From contig VZQC01001595.1 in the NCBI GenBank assembly GCA_009823505.1, positions 88,799 to 152,798 of the forward strand: DNA of 64,000 nt, in the 5' to 3' direction. Source of the stretch: Rhizomys pruinosus. Lineage: Eukaryota; Chordata; Mammalia; Rodentia; Spalacidae. Below, one piece after another: positions 1 through 10,755 of this stretch (positions are counted from its first letter, which is position 1; each line of letters opens with the position of its first letter). The notes below the pieces were generated by a model. The model worked only from the letters and a program-made list of their open reading frames with translations, ran no database searches and had not been told where the DNA came from. The position numbers and the translations under genes were made by a program.

Positions 1-623
1 GTGTCCCACAGTTCCTGGTTGTTCCACTTTTGTGTATTTTTAAATTTTTCATAATCTTTCCTTGAGGTTTTTAGTTGTTCTGTGTTATCTTCCAGGTCTG
101 ATATTCTTTGTTCTGCTTCCTCCATTCTGCTTCTGAGGCTTTTTCCATTCCTTTCCTCTTGATTGGATGAGTGTTTGATTTCCTTTTTCATTTCCTCTTC
201 TGATTTCTTTAGTATTTCTACTTCCTTTTGGAGCTTCTCAATCTCTTTCTGTAGCTCTTTGCTTCACTGGTTGGTTTCCTTATCTTTTTCAGCATGGGAT
301 CTTTTCAGTGTTTCTACTTCCTTCTGGAGTTCATCTTTCTCTCTCTCTAGGTCCTTCTTGAGTTCTTCATTCTCTTTTCTTAATTCTTTGATTTGCTCTT
401 TATAATCTTGTAGTTCTTTAAGTATGTTCACAATTGTGTTTCTGATATCTGTGTCCTGGTCCATCCCCAGGGGGATCCTACTGTAAGAATCTTCCATAGG
501 TTTGGTAGAGCTTGGTGAGGGGTTATCCTGCCCCCTTTCCGTGTTGTCTCTTCTTTGTGTTCCTGGCATATGGGCTTCTCCGTGCCTGTATTCCGATGTG
601 AGTCCCAAATGATGCCTCTTCAC
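1..623 (-). pseudogene. L1 ORF1p, N-terminal half, one premature stop
   Basis: L1 ORF1p is the trimeric RNA-binding chaperone of the L1 ribonucleoprotein. The start chosen is the ATG at 621-623, the first ATG after the leader. The first ~50 residues are polar and low in structure (Ser, Pro, Arg), followed by a heptad-like Lys/Glu/Leu coiled coil (motif KELRKENEELKKDLEREKDE around residues 77-96). A TGA at 264-266 ends the frame after 119 residues, but the same frame continues open to base 1 with more coiled-coil sequence. The RNA-recognition and C-terminal domains lie outside the window. Non-functional as it stands. Confidence 0.7.
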
Positions 624-730
624 TGTGTTGAAGGCTTGCTTTGCTTGCTTCGTTCAGATGCCTTCATAATCCCAGTTGGCGGGGGAGGGGGGAGGTCCTC
701 TCAGATCTCAAGACTCACACAACCCTACCT
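1..730 (-). mobile_element. L1 LINE, 5' part (5'UTR end and ORF1 start), cut by left window edge
   Basis: Read on the minus strand, this begins near 730 with a short GC-richer leader and then enters an ORF1-like frame at 623 that stays open in one frame to base 1 except for a single stop. The protein is very rich in Lys, Glu and Leu, as in the coiled coil of rodent L1 ORF1p. The ORF2 and 3' parts would lie to the left of the window. The 5' boundary is not sharp; 731-880 may still belong to the 5'UTR. Only one break is seen in about 207 codons, so this copy looks young compared with most L1 pieces here. Confidence 0.75.
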
Positions 731-996
731 TTTATACCAGCTGTGAGGATAACTCCGCCCCCCACAGCCACAAAAGCCAATTAAGCCAAAGACAACTGGA
801 TTAAATAGATTAAGTCACAAAACTGTCAGCCTTGTTGAAACACTCAGCTACTACCTACCTGTGCTTCAGCTGGTCTTGGGAGATCTCCTTATTCATTACT
901 TTCAAAGGATACATAAAACCAGCTCTCTTTGGTAGCTAGTAAATTAGATAAAAATCAAATGTTTTAACTTCCTAACAAAAAGTCATGTCTTTAATG

Positions 997-1130
997 GTAG
1001 ATGATATGGCTCAGCAAGTAAAGACCCTTACTACTGAGCTTGATTGACTTCAGTTTAATCCCTGTGGTGGATAGGCACAAACACAAACTTGCATACATGC
1101 ACATTAAGAAAATAAATGTTTAATTAGAAA
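997..1130 (+). mobile_element. SINE, B3/B2-related, old and internally deleted
   Basis: It has a degenerate tRNA-like head (gctcagcaagtaaagaccc, then a weak B box around 1050-1065) and a 3' end of cacaaac and catgcacatta type followed by an AT-rich tail. It is shorter than a full B3 (about 200 bp), so it appears internally deleted. The flanks are AT-rich and no clear target-site duplication was seen. Confidence 0.5.
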
Positions 1131-1499
1131 TAATAAAAATAATATCTCAAGGCAATCAACTAAGTGATGAGACTTTCGCTTTATAAAAGATTTCTAGTTA
1201 ACAAATGAAGATGACATTTGTTCTTGTTTGCAAAAAATATTCTAATTCTGTTCAGCTTTTTGAAGAATTAACTCTTTGTTTCACTGATTCTTTTTTTTTT
1301 CTTGTTTGTTACTATTTCATTAATTTCAGCTGATTTATATTGGATCATTTATACCAAGCTACATCAACAATAAAAACAAAACAAAAGTTCAACTTAACAA
1401 ATTCAGGCTAGAATACAGCAAACACACAACAAACAAAAGAAATCCTTATGCCAGGTCACAGGAAAAAGACACGAATAATATGAAAAACCAATATAATAT
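1131..1499. other. AT-rich stretch, nothing recognised
   Basis: No ORF or repeat could be identified with confidence. The right end (from about 1440) may be the 5' part of the old plus-strand L1 that follows. Confidence 0.4.
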
Positions 1500-1934
1500 G
1501 TCCCACCAAATCCCACCAGTCCTATAGAAGGATACTACAAGGATAACCATCCAGAAGAACCCCAACATGAAGAACTTAAAAGAACAGCCATAAAAATTAT
1601 CAAAGAGTTTAATGACTTTAAAAAACACAGAAACAACTCAAGGAACTCAAAGAGGGTAGGAATAAACTCCTGACTAAAGCTCAAGAAAATATAAATACAT
1701 GGCTAAATGAATTAAAAAATACAATTCAGGATTTGAAAAGTGAATTCACAAGTGATAAAAAATTGAGGAAAATTCAAGCTGAAATTAAGATGGAATGGAA
1801 AAACTCAATAGTCAATTTGAAATGACAAGAGAAAGCTTCACCAGAAGAATGAATGAAATGGAAAAAAGAATAGCAAGGCTGAACAATAAAGCTGAAAAAT
1901 TGACTCCTCAGGCAAAGAATAGGAAAACAGAATC

Positions 1935-2085
1935 TTTTTTTTTTATCTTTTCGAGACAGGGTCTCCCTGTAGCCCCAGCTGTCCTGGAACTCACTCTGTA
2001 GACCAGGCTGGCCTTGAACTCACAAAGATCCACCTGCCTCTACCTTCCAAGTGCTAGATTAAAGGCGTGAGCCACCACACCTGGC
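1935..2085 (-). mobile_element. B1 SINE
   Basis: Full-length B1 on the minus strand: a T-rich tail at the left, then the gagacagggtctccctgtag block and the ccaccacacctggc end, which is the 5' end of the element. A target-site copy (gaaaacagaat) lies on both sides, within the old L1 ORF1. B1 is 7SL-RNA-derived and moved by L1. Confidence 0.9.
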
Positions 2086-2102
2086 AGAAAACAGAATTTT
2101 TA

Positions 2103-2360
2103 ATAAAATATTTTTATTTTTTCTATATATATATATTTATATACACATATATACATACATAAATATATACAAACATGCATACACATATCACCTGAGTTGG
2201 AAGATTTTCTTTTTCTTTTTTTCTTTTTTCTTTCTTTTTTTTTTTTGCTAAACGATGTCATGTTTTCCTTAAGGGAGTGTTTGAAGGCTCCTCCCTGGAA
2301 AGCCCAAACAACCATCAATCCTGCCCCTGTGCTTCACACTGGGGTCCTTCCCTCCCAAAA
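2103..2360 (-). mobile_element. Family B composite element, 5'-truncated fragment
   Basis: 2185-2358 matches the body of the composite elements at 16083-17127 and 52006-53290 (shared words gatgtcatgttttccttaag and acaaccatcaatcctgc). To its left is an AT-rich tract in the same place as in those copies. An agaattttta-like word is repeated at 2093 and 2362, a possible target-site duplication. It sits inside the old L1 ORF1. Confidence 0.6.
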
Positions 2361-2619
2361 AAGAATTTTAAATATAGGAATGGAATATGTAGGAAATGTG
2401 GGATCTCATGAAAAGAAAAAAAAAATCTATACGTCAAAAGTATAGAAGAAAGAATAATCTCAGGTAGATGGCATTGACCAGATCTTCAACAGGATTGTAG
2501 AAGAAAACGTCCTTGAGTTAAGGAAAGACATACCCATATAGATTAAAAAATAGCACACAGATTACAAATAGACAAGACCAGGACTGAAAATCTGCATGAC
2601 AAATCAGAGAGGAAGTATG

Positions 2620-2882
2620 GGCAATGAATGGCTACTGGTAGAAGAAAAGTTGGTTTTCTTTAAGGCTATGATTCTAAATAGGTTGACTAGTCTCCAGAGG
2701 ATAGACTTGTACATTTTATCAAGGGACATCTGGTAACACAAACGTGGATTGATAAGCCAGAACATATATGACAGAATGCATGAAATCCTGTGTGGGGATA
2801 TGTGGAGTGCAGATAGTAGAGGGTATGATCAAGTTTTATTATATGAAATTCACAAAAATTAAAAAAAATACAAAAAATTGAA
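2620..2882 (+). mobile_element. Lx-type L1 3'UTR end
   Basis: It shows the known Lx 3'UTR landmarks in decayed form: gttttctttaaggc, then a block resembling the 'tggtaggttgacc...ctccag' motif, then ggtatgatcaag and tgaaattcacaaa near the A-rich end. The element separates the ORF1-like from the ORF2-like parts of the old L1. Confidence 0.5.
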
Positions 2883-3264
2883 AACATTTAAAGAACCTAA
2901 TCCATCATGATCAAGTTGGCTTAATCACAATAATGCATGAAATGTTCTACATAAACAAATAAAAACTATAATCTATCACATAAATAGACCCAAGGATCTA
3001 ATTATCTCATTAGATGCATAAAAGGCTTTTGACAAAATCCAACATCGCTTCATGACAAAAGTCCTGGAGAGTCTAGGGATATAGGGGACATATCTCAACA
3101 TAATAAAGGCAGTATAAAATTAGCTCACAGCCAACATTATTCTAAATGGATAAAAATTTGAATATTTCCATTAAAATATGGAACAAGATAAGTATGTGCA
3201 CACTATCCACTCTCGTTCAATAAAGTGCTTGAAATCTTAGCGAGAGCACTAAAATAGGAAAGAT

Positions 3265-3470
3265 AGGCATTAGAGAGATGGTTCAGCAATTAAGAGCATT
3301 AACTGCTTTTGCAGAGGACCCAGGTTTGATTACCAGCATTTACTTCCAGGGGATTAGATTTCTTCTTCTGACCTCCACAGGCATTGCCCGGCATGAGTAC
3401 ATCTACCTATGAGCAGGCAATGGACTCATACACATAAAATAAAAAATAATATGAAATATTTTAAAAACAA
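3265..3470 (+). mobile_element. B2-type SINE, old
   Basis: tRNA-like head (agagagatggttcagcaat, A box taagagcatt, B box-like ggtttgattacc), then a cttcttctgacctcc block and a tail of tcatacacataaaat type. It is diverged and is inserted in L1 ORF2 sequence. Confidence 0.75.
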
Positions 3471-4210
3471 AAGAGGGAGATAAAAGGAATACAAGTAGGA
3501 AAGAAAGAATTCAAAGTATCCTTACCTGTAGATTATGATTCTATACATTAAAGACCATAAACACTACCAGAAAATTCTTAAGGCTGATAAACACATTCAA
3601 CAAACTAGTAGAGTATAAAATTTACACACAAAAAGCAGTGGCCTCTCTATATACCAACAAAAAATTAAACTAAGAAAGAAATCAGGAAAACATTGTTATT
3701 CAAAATAGCCTCAATAATATCTTGGGATAAATCTAACCAAGGAAATTCAAAACTTGTATAGTGTAAAACATTAAGACACTGTAGAGGAGAACCAAAGATG
3801 TCAGAAGATGGAAAGAACTCTCAGACTTATTGATTGGTAGGATTAATATTGTGAAAATGGCCACCCACAGAAAGCAAACTATAGATTAAATTCAATCCCT
3901 ATTAAAATCCTAATAAAATTCTTCACAGAAATTCACAAACAATATGAAACACAAAAGACCCAGGATAGCTAAAATAATCTTGAATAATACTAATACTACC
4001 AGACCTATCACCAGCTATAGTATAGCATATATTCAAAGAACATGATATATCCTACTACAGAGATACTTGCTCATCCATGTTGATTGCCACTCTGGTCACA
4101 ATAACCAGGAAATTGAAAGAGCCTATATGTCCAGCAACTAATGAATAGATAATGAAAATTTGGCACAGATGCAGAATGGAATATTATTCATCTGTAAAGA
4201 AAAAAGAATT

Positions 4211-4373
4211 GCCGGGTGTGGTGGTGCACGCCTTTAATCCTAGCACTTGGGAAGCAGAGGCAGGTGGATCTTTGTAAGTTCAAAGCCACCCTGGTCTACA
4301 TAGCAAGTTCTAGGACAGCTAGAGCCACAGGGAGACACTGCCTCAAAAAGACCAAAAATAAAAAAAGAAAAGA
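4211..4373 (+). mobile_element. B1 SINE
   Basis: Full-length B1 starting gccgggtgtggtggtgcacg, with a left-monomer type head, ending in ctcaaaaagacc and an A-rich tail. The word aaaaaagaat occurs at 4200 and again after the tail, a target-site duplication inside the old L1. Confidence 0.93.
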
Positions 4374-4698
4374 AAAAAGAATCATAAAATTCACAGTTAA
4401 ATTGATGGACTTGAAATAATCATTCTGAGTGAAGAAATTCAGACCTCAAAATACAAATCCTGCATACTCTTTCTCATATATGGATGCTACATTTGAATCT
4501 TGAGATATGCCTATTTAAATTAGAATACTAATAGAAGGCATAAAATTAGTAAGGGGCCTTAGGTGAAGATACTTAAGGGGAAGAAGAATAGAATGTAGAT
4601 AGTATGAAGTGGGAAATGGGAATAATGGAACAGGAAGGGTTCAATCAGGTGGAGGACAGGAGGACAGATTAGAAGAGTATATATAAAGAGGGACAACT

Positions 4699-5817
4699 CA
4701 ACTCACCACTTGTTGAAGAATGAAATTAAACCCTACCTCTTGCCCTGAACAAAAGTCAACTCCAGATGGATCAAAGACCTCAACATGAAACCCCAAACTC
4801 TGAAGGCAACAGAAGAAAAAGTCGGCAGCACTCTACGTGACATAGACATAGGAAAAGACTTCCTAAATCAGACATCAGCTGCACAAGAATTAAGGTCGAC
4901 AATTGACAAATGGGGACCTCATTAAACTCAAAAGCTTCTGTACATCAAAAGAAACAATCAAGGAAGTAAAGAGAAAACCTACAGAGTGGGAGGAAACCTT
5001 CATTGCAGATACATCGGACAAAGCATTGATTTCTAGAATATGTAAACTACTCAAAAAACAAAGAAGAAAGAAAACAAATGAACCATTCAAAAGATGGAGC
5101 AAAGAGCTGAACAAAGACTTCACAAGTGAGGAATTAGAGATGGCTGAGAGAAACATCTTAAAAAGTGTTCACTGTCACTAATAATTAAGGAAATGCAAAT
5201 TAAAACCACTTTAAGATATTACCTCACCCCAATAAGACTGGCTAGGATCAAGAAAACAAATGATACCAAGTGCTGAAGAGGTTGTGGGGAAAGAGGAACA
5301 CTCATCCACTCTTGGTGGGAATATAAACTCGTACAGCCACTAAGGAAAGCAGGGTGGAGAACCCTTGGAAGACTTGGAATGAACTTGCCACCTGACCCAG
5401 CCATACCACTCCTGGGTATGTATCCACAAGACTCATCTTACCTCAGAGAACATGCACAGCCATGTTTATTGCAGCTCTGTTCACAATAGCAAAAAGCTGG
5501 AACTAACCCAAGTGCCCCTCAACTGGTGAGTGGATAGAGAAAATGTGGTACATCTGCACAATGGAGTTCTATGTAGCGGTAAAGAAAGACGACATCATGA
5601 ACTTTGCAGGTAAGTGGATGGAGCTAGGAGATATCATGCTGAGCGAATTAACACAGTCCCAGAAAAACAAATGATGAATGGCATCCCTCATCTGTGGATG
5701 CTAGCACCAATTACCTAATTGTATGGCAAACTGAGCAATGTTAATGTGATCTGAAAATAACTGTGCTCTTATATTGTAGAATCCCTTAAAAAATAAACAA
5801 ATAAAAAAAAAAAAAGA
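4699..5817 (+). mobile_element. L1 LINE, 5'-truncated 3' end with target-site duplication
   Basis: Contains the C-terminal third of ORF2 (for example the peptide [20 protein letters not shown] near 4915), the late motif region (gacgacatcatgaactttgc at 5589) and a short 3'UTR of about 110 bp before an A-rich tail at 5797-5815. A 12-bp duplication with one mismatch flanks it: agagggacaact (4687-4698) and agagagacaact (5818-5829). Stops break the frame. The 3'UTR is much shorter than in other L1s of this window. Confidence 0.88.
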
Positions 5818-5916
5818 AGAGAGACAACTAACACTAAAGTTCTTTGAAAATGCCATATGGAAACTGACTACTGTAGAAGCTGTCTAAAATATATTCATAC
5901 ATAAAAAGGAGTTTTA

Positions 5917-6167
5917 TTATGTGGTTAAGAGCACCGACTACTCTTGCAGAGGACCAGGGTTTGATCCCCAGCACCCGCATGGTGGCTAAGAACCGTCTGT
6001 AACTCCAATTCCAGGGGAACTCCAGTTCCAGGGGAATCTGAGACCCTCTTCTGACCTCCGCGGCATTGCACGACACGGGTGCACAAACCTACATGCAGAC
6101 AGTACATTCATACACATACAAAAATAAATAAAATATAAAAAAATGCTAGTGAAATTAAAAAATAAAA
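5917..6167 (+). mobile_element. B2 SINE, missing the first ~20 bases
   Basis: Starts inside the A box (gtggttaagagcaccgact), then a B box (ggtttgatcccc), an internal repeat (two near-identical aactcc..ttccagggg units), and the tail catacacatacaaaaataaa. The word aaaaggagttt lies on both sides (about 5905 and 6169), so the loss of the head happened at insertion. Confidence 0.88.
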
Positions 6168-6189
6168 TAAAAGGAGTTTAAACAGAGTT

Positions 6190-7275
6190 ACTCTAGAGCA
6201 GGTGAACAATTCTTCTCCCAGTCGCCATAGATTATCAAATAAGAAGTCCACAGCCAGGAATGTATTATTTCTTTTTGAGCTGTTCAGTGGGATCCCATGG
6301 GCACCACCTCCTGACACACATGCACACACACAAATATTACAAGATATTGTCATTGCTCTTTGTTATCACCAAGAACTTGATGATAGACCCTATTGCTGAT
6401 GACACCACATATTTGAGTCATGGGACACTGAAAAAAATCAAACTCGTATCAATCTAGAAGCTTCATCCCTATTAGATATATGGATAGTGCTGGCAGGTGT
6501 TATCCACACTGCTGGGGTGGAAAATCATCACGATTCTTACTCAACTGTAAACACTTCAAGCTATAATAACAACTGTCCTGGAAAGATATGCGAATTAGCA
6601 GCATGATTATTGTGGGAGTAATCCCCCACTTTCTGATTGGATTTAAAGCCTGCTCCTTAGACAATACCATTAAGAGCCAAAAATCAATGAGTGGCTATTT
6701 CAGCCCTGAGGGGAGAGCTTAGTATTATTAATCCACTAAATAGACATAGCAATAACTGTCCTGTAACTTCTTATATTTGCACAAATAGATTGCATCTCTC
6801 AACACTCAGCAGAGAAATTTCTTCTTGCTGTAAATAGTGATTAATACAGAGATTTACAACTAGTCAATATGCAGAGAATAATAGAATTAGGGAGTGCTAT
6901 CTCTGGATAGAGCAGGTATATTATATCTCTTCCTCCTGCCCCACAAAGACTCGGGGATCATATTGGAATAGATCAAAGAAAGATGATAGGAGACATAGAT
7001 ACTGGACATCTATCTTAGTGAAAGTTTATTTGCTAGAGATAACAACACTCTTGAACACATGAACTTGCACCTCTGTGACTGCATGCACAAGATGTGCACA
7101 AGTTCAAGCCAGCTGAAATACCAGCATGGATGGGGGAGAGGTATGGAAGCTCCACCCCTACCTGAAGAGCTCCTGGCAATTAATGGTTGGGGTTGGGGGG
7201 GGAGAGTCAGTTTTCTAATAAATTTAAATGTGAAACACCATATGATGCAGCAGTGTCAAAGCTGAACAAACATCC
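6190..7275 (+). mobile_element. Lx-type L1 3'UTR
   Basis: A long run of Lx 3'UTR landmarks in order: gggatcccatgggcaccacc, ctttgttatcaccaagaac, gagtcatgggacactgaa, ctggggtggaaaatcatc, ctttctgattggatttaa, aatatgcagagaataa, and near the end cctggcaattaatgg with gagagtcagttttct. No coding sequence. The same module recurs at 60530-61735 (plus) and part of the same lineage at 12950-14045 (minus). Confidence 0.8.
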
Positions 7276-7401
7276 CAGGGAAGCTTTTTTTTTTTAAGTT
7301 GTAGAGTATCAAAAATAGGTAATAACATAATAAGTGTATAAAATGTGTGCTGTTATGATAAACACTAAATCCAGGACAGTATCCACTTTGGGGAAAGCAG
7401 G

Positions 7402-7803
7402 TGTCTTAGTCCTTTTTTGTGCTATAATGGACTGTCAAAAGTTGTGTTCATAAAGAAAAGAAATTTATTTCCTACAGGTCTGAAGACTGGGAAGTCAAAA
7501 GTAAAGGGGGATATACCTGCTCTGGGGCTCCTTGCTACATCGCTGTAGCAATGGCAGGAGAAGTAAAAATCTGGGAGAGAGAAAGGGTGGTAAAGAGAGA
7601 TGTGAAAAACAAGATGAGAGATGCAAGCAAAGCTTTATCATCTGATTATTAGGAGTTCTATCCCATTATAACCAACACTCAGTTTTGATAATAGCATTAG
7701 TCCATTCATGACCCAATCCCTTCCTGAATGCTTACCTCTCACCACTGTTGCACTGGGGATTAAGTTTCTAACACAAGAACTTTGGGGAACAAACCATAGG
7801 AAA
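7402..7803 (-). mobile_element. Old MaLR LTR (MST/MLT-like)
   Basis: The plus strand begins tgtcttagtccttttttgtg and has a tataaagaaaag-like block and a late cactggggattaagttt block, matching the reverse complement of mammalian MST/MLT LTRs as I know them. It is diverged, and no internal region or partner LTR was seen, so it is probably a solo LTR. Confidence 0.65.
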
Positions 7804-7867
7804 AGATATGGACTAGAATAGAATATCAGAGAAATTTCCAAGAGGCAAATATAACATATATCTATTT

Positions 7868-8006
7868 TTCTGTCTTTTTGAGACAGGTTCTCCCTTTAGT
7901 CTCAGCTAGCCTGGAGCTCAATATGTAGACCAGGCTGGCCTTGAACTCACAGAGATCAGCCTGCCTCTGCCTCCCTAGTGTTGGGATTAAAGAGACCATG
8001 CCTGGC
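7868..8006 (-). mobile_element. B1 SINE
   Basis: Minus-strand B1: tttttgagacaggttctccc at the left, then gaccaggctggccttgaact, ending in gaccatgcctggc. It has a small deletion near the 5' end of the element. Confidence 0.9.
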
Positions 8007-8034
8007 ACATTTATCTTTATGAAACTAAAAAAAC

Positions 8035-8283
8035 GGGGCTGGAGGGATGGCCTAGTGGTTAAGAGCACCGACCGCTCTTACAGAGGACCCGGGTTCGATC
8101 CCCAGCAGCCACATGGCGGCCAAGAACCGTCTGAAACTCCAATTCCAGGGGAACTCCAGTTCCAGGGGAATCTGAGACCCTCTTCTGACCTCCGCGGCAT
8201 TGCACAACACGGGTGCACAAACCTGCGTGCAGACAGTACAGTCATACACGTACAGAAATAAATAAAATAAAATTTAAAAAAAA
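8035..8283 (+). mobile_element. B2 SINE, young-looking subfamily with internal repeat
   Basis: Begins ggggctggagggatgg. A box (tagtggttaagagc) and B box (gggttcgatccc) are intact, so the pol III promoter looks usable in principle. It has two copies of an aactcc.attccagggg unit and ends in aaataaaataaaat plus an A tail. Target-site copies of actaaaaaaac lie at 8024-8034 and just after the tail. Confidence 0.93.
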
Positions 8284-8294
8284 ACTAAAAAAAC

Positions 8295-9049
8295 ATGAAA
8301 CAAATGTGGAAAATTGTTAAAATTTGCTAATGCTTGAGTGTGGTTACTTTGTTTCTTTCTATAATATTTGCCATAGTTGTCAATAGTTTATAATAATTCA
8401 TTCTAGGATAAAATGGAAGTACATTCCATGTAGGCATTTTATGAACAGAGTAATACAGATGCTTTGAAATTGCCTACAAACAAAGAATTGGAGCCAATGA
8501 GAACAAAAGTATCAGTCAATGGAACTGAGAATTGGGACCACAAGTGCATGCTCTCATACCAATCTGGCCCTTCAGCCAAAGTTCAGCTTTACATACTGTT
8601 GAAAGAAGGAAAGCATCACCATTTTACTGGCTTCTATTTTTAATTTACATGATGAAAATTAGCTGCTTGGTCTTTCCCTTGACTTTTGAAACTCATGGTT
8701 TCCACTTGAAGTATAAAACTTTTTAAATCCTACATTGGTTTTGTAGAATGAATGCATTATTAGATGCCTCATACATATAAATGATCACTTGTAAAACATT
8801 TTATACTGCCCAAATGAAACATTTGGTTCTCTTTCAACCTTGCCTGTGAAGCGAGCTATAGAAAACAGACACTTCAGTGATTAGTATGTCTAAATACGGA
8901 CAGCTAAGGAGCTGCAACACAGTCCTGTCCTTGGTTACAATAGTTTCTTAATGAAAATTCTATTTTAAACACTCAGAGTTGTTTTTTTTTCTTTCCCCTT
9001 TTCAATTGTATTTTCTCTCATTTTTGTCAACAGTGTTGTTCTAGACAGT
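8295..9049. other. Unique AT-rich sequence
   Basis: No repeat, exon or RNA gene recognised. It separates the B2 from the MaLR element. Confidence 0.4.
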
Positions 9050-9054
9050 ATGAC

Positions 9055-9415
9055 TGTGGTGGTTTGAATGAGTGTCCCCCATAGGCTGTAAGTATTCAGA
9101 CATTTGTCTCCAGTTGGTGGTGCTGTTTTTGGAGGTCTTAGAAAGTGTGGCGGTGCTGGAGGAAGTATGTCACTGGGGGCAGGCTTAGTGAGTTTTAACA
9201 AGCCTCGTGGTCTACAGTTGCTTCCTCTCTGCTTCCTGTGTCCATTGTGAGATGTGACCCCTCAGTTCGTCACTCCAGTCTCCAGCCTCCATGCCTCCCA
9301 CCACAATGGACTCTAATTCCCTGGAACTGTAAATCGTAAGCTCAAATAAACTCTTCCTTTTATAAGTTCCTTGGTAATGGTGTTTTATCACAGCAACAGA
9401 AAAGTGACTGATACA
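9055..9415 (+). repeat. MaLR 5' LTR
   Basis: 361 bp. A poly(A) signal aataaa is at 9345-9350, followed by ttccttttataagttcc. MaLR LTRs of this type can act as oocyte promoters in mouse; whether this one does is unknown. Confidence 0.9.
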
Positions 9416-9421
9416 GTAAAT

Positions 9422-9438
9422 TGGTACCAGAGAGTGGG
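9422..9438 (+). other. MaLR primer-binding site, tRNA-Leu type
   Basis: tggtaccagagagtggg lies seven bases after the 5' LTR. From memory it matches the complement of the 3' end of a tRNA-Leu (UAA type), with one extra base. Leu-type sites are expected in the ERVL/MaLR group. Confidence 0.65.
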
Positions 9439-9462
9439 CTGTTGGCTGTGAAAAACCTGACC

Positions 9463-10572
9463 ATGTGGATGTTTGGAGACAGGTGGAAGACTTTTGGACT
9501 TTGGGCTAGAAAGGCTGTTGACTACTGTAAGCAGAGCTTAAAGGGCCATTCTAGTGGAGGCCTGGAAGAAAGCATGGCTGCAAAAGATGTGGTTCCAGGG
9601 GGAAATAAAGGCTTAGGCAGCAACTGGAATATTTTGATAAAGAGTCTGGCAGAAGTTTGCCCACAGCCCAGATGCTTGCCTGATGCTAAGTTGAAAAGCG
9701 GTGGACTGATGTCTTTGGCAGAAGATATTTCAAGACAGCCTAATATAGAAATGGTGGCTTGGCTTTTAATGGTGAATATCCTGCAGTTCTACAGTGAAGA
9801 AGAGCAAATGGGGCAGAAAGAAATGCAGAATGTACAGTTTGGATCTGATAACTGCACTAGGAAGATTAAAGGTGGGGCCAAGGCTTGTGAAGGAGAGTTT
9901 CCTTTTGATAAGGAGATTAAAGCAATTAAGGAGAGGCCTCAAGATTTACAAGTAAACAACAGAATCAGTACCTTCAGGGAAAGACCACACCCAGCTAATC
10001 CTCCAACAAGTCCAGGGCAGAGAAAAATTGCAAATGTGGTTAAAGTAGGAGAGATTCCATCCCGAACTTGCAGCCAGATTTGGCAATTTCATTCACGTGG
10101 TGCTGGCTTTAGAGGCATGAAGTTTGCAAGAGTGAAGGGGTCATCAGTTCTTCCTCCCTGGTTTCAGAGAGCCAAAGAGATCAGGCAGAGTACAGCAGGG
10201 GCGTCCCTGAATAAAGAAGGCCCTGATGGCCCATTGTGTGAAGCTGTGAGTATGAAGCCTGGTTGGCAGCGGAGACCCCAAGAAGACTTTAGAGATGCCA
10301 GACCTGTGAGATATTTGCCAAGGAGAGCTGCATACAGGGAGTGGTACCAGCCTAAGAAAGAGATGTATGTTGCAAGCAAAGCTGGAAGAGCTGAGCCATC
10401 TAAGCCCTTTGGAAGTCAAGTCCCAGAGGTTGCATGTGGAGCTACTGGACTTGGGTTTTGCCCTGGTGGTTTTTGGTCTTGTTTTGGTCCAGTGTTTCCT
10501 CACTATGCTTCTATTCCTCCCTTTTGGAATGGGAATGTATATTCAGTTCCACTGTATGTTGGGAGTAAGTAA
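9463..10572 (+). CDS. MaLR internal open reading frame, 369 aa, function unknown
   Basis: The frame opens directly after the primer-binding site and stays open for 1.1 kb to a TAA at 10570-10572. The first ATG is at 9463; counting from an upstream TTG at 9421 gives 383 codons. The product is basic and Trp/Pro/Gly-rich, and I see no zinc knuckle, protease, reverse transcriptase or transmembrane segment. The C-terminus is Phe/Tyr/Pro-rich (around GFCPGGFWSCFGPVFPHY). MaLR internal regions are generally regarded as non-coding or as remnants of a gag-like gene, so this may be a chance or relict frame kept open because the insertion is recent. It is not a host gene as far as I can tell. Confidence 0.4.
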   Translation: MWMFGDRWKTFGLWARKAVDYCKQSLKGHSSGGLEESMAAKDVVPGGNKGLGSNWNILIKSLAEVCPQPRCLPDAKLKSGGLMSLAEDISRQPNIEMVAWLLMVNILQFYSEEEQMGQKEMQNVQFGSDNCTRKIKGGAKACEGEFPFDKEIKAIKERPQDLQVNNRISTFRERPHPANPPTSPGQRKIANVVKVGEIPSRTCSQIWQFHSRGAGFRGMKFARVKGSSVLPPWFQRAKEIRQSTAGASLNKEGPDGPLCEAVSMKPGWQRRPQEDFRDARPVRYLPRRAAYREWYQPKKEMYVASKAGRAEPSKPFGSQVPEVACGATGLGFCPGGFWSCFGPVFPHYASIPPFWNGNVYSVPLYVGSK

Positions 10573-10755
10573 TTTGTCTTTTGATTTTACAGGAGCTTAC
10601 AGTTTGGGAGATTGGCCTGAGTCTCAGAGGAAACTTTGGACTGTGGACTTTTGAATGGCATTGAGACTGGTAAAGACTGTGGGGACTTTTAAGGTTGGAC
10701 TAAATGCATTTTGCATTTTGTATGGTCGGGAGCCTATGGGGGCCAGGGAGTGGAA

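Larger units (their letters stand above)
1500..2615 (+). mobile_element. Old L1 LINE, ORF1-derived sequence, interrupted
   Basis: 1500-1934 is A-rich and reads as a decayed ORF1 coiled coil (many Lys, Glu, Asn codons, with stops). 2363-2615 matches the pattern of the downstream ORF1 region (gggatctcatgaaaag, then an aacaggattgtagaagaaaa motif typical of L1 ORF1). Two later insertions split it: a B1 (1935-2085) and an L1-tailed composite fragment (2103-2360). There are many stops, so it has no coding capacity. Confidence 0.65.
2885..4686 (+). mobile_element. Old L1 LINE, ORF2 reverse-transcriptase to 3' end, decayed
   Basis: Landmarks of L1 ORF2 run in order: the aaaggcttttgacaaaatcc block (KAFDKIQ, reverse transcriptase), caccagaaaattcttaa, gaaagaactctcagac, and the 3' part with catgttgattgc and aatggaatattattcatctg. 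Stops and frameshifts occur throughout. A B2-type SINE (3265-3470) and a B1 (4211-4373) interrupt it. It ends in a purine-rich 3' stretch before the younger L1 at 4699. Confidence 0.75.

Noticed and set aside
8035..8283. tRNA gene, because of perfect A and B boxes
   Set aside because: The boxes belong to the tRNA-derived head of a B2 SINE; a functional cloverleaf and 3' end are not present.
5917..8283. Spaced similar sequences as a CRISPR-like array
   Set aside because: The repeats are B1 and B2 SINEs, 150-250 bp long, irregularly spaced and in both orientations.
9421..10572. 383-codon ORF as a host protein-coding gene
   Set aside because: It lies exactly between two matching LTRs, a primer-binding site and a purine tract, so it belongs to a MaLR retrotransposon.
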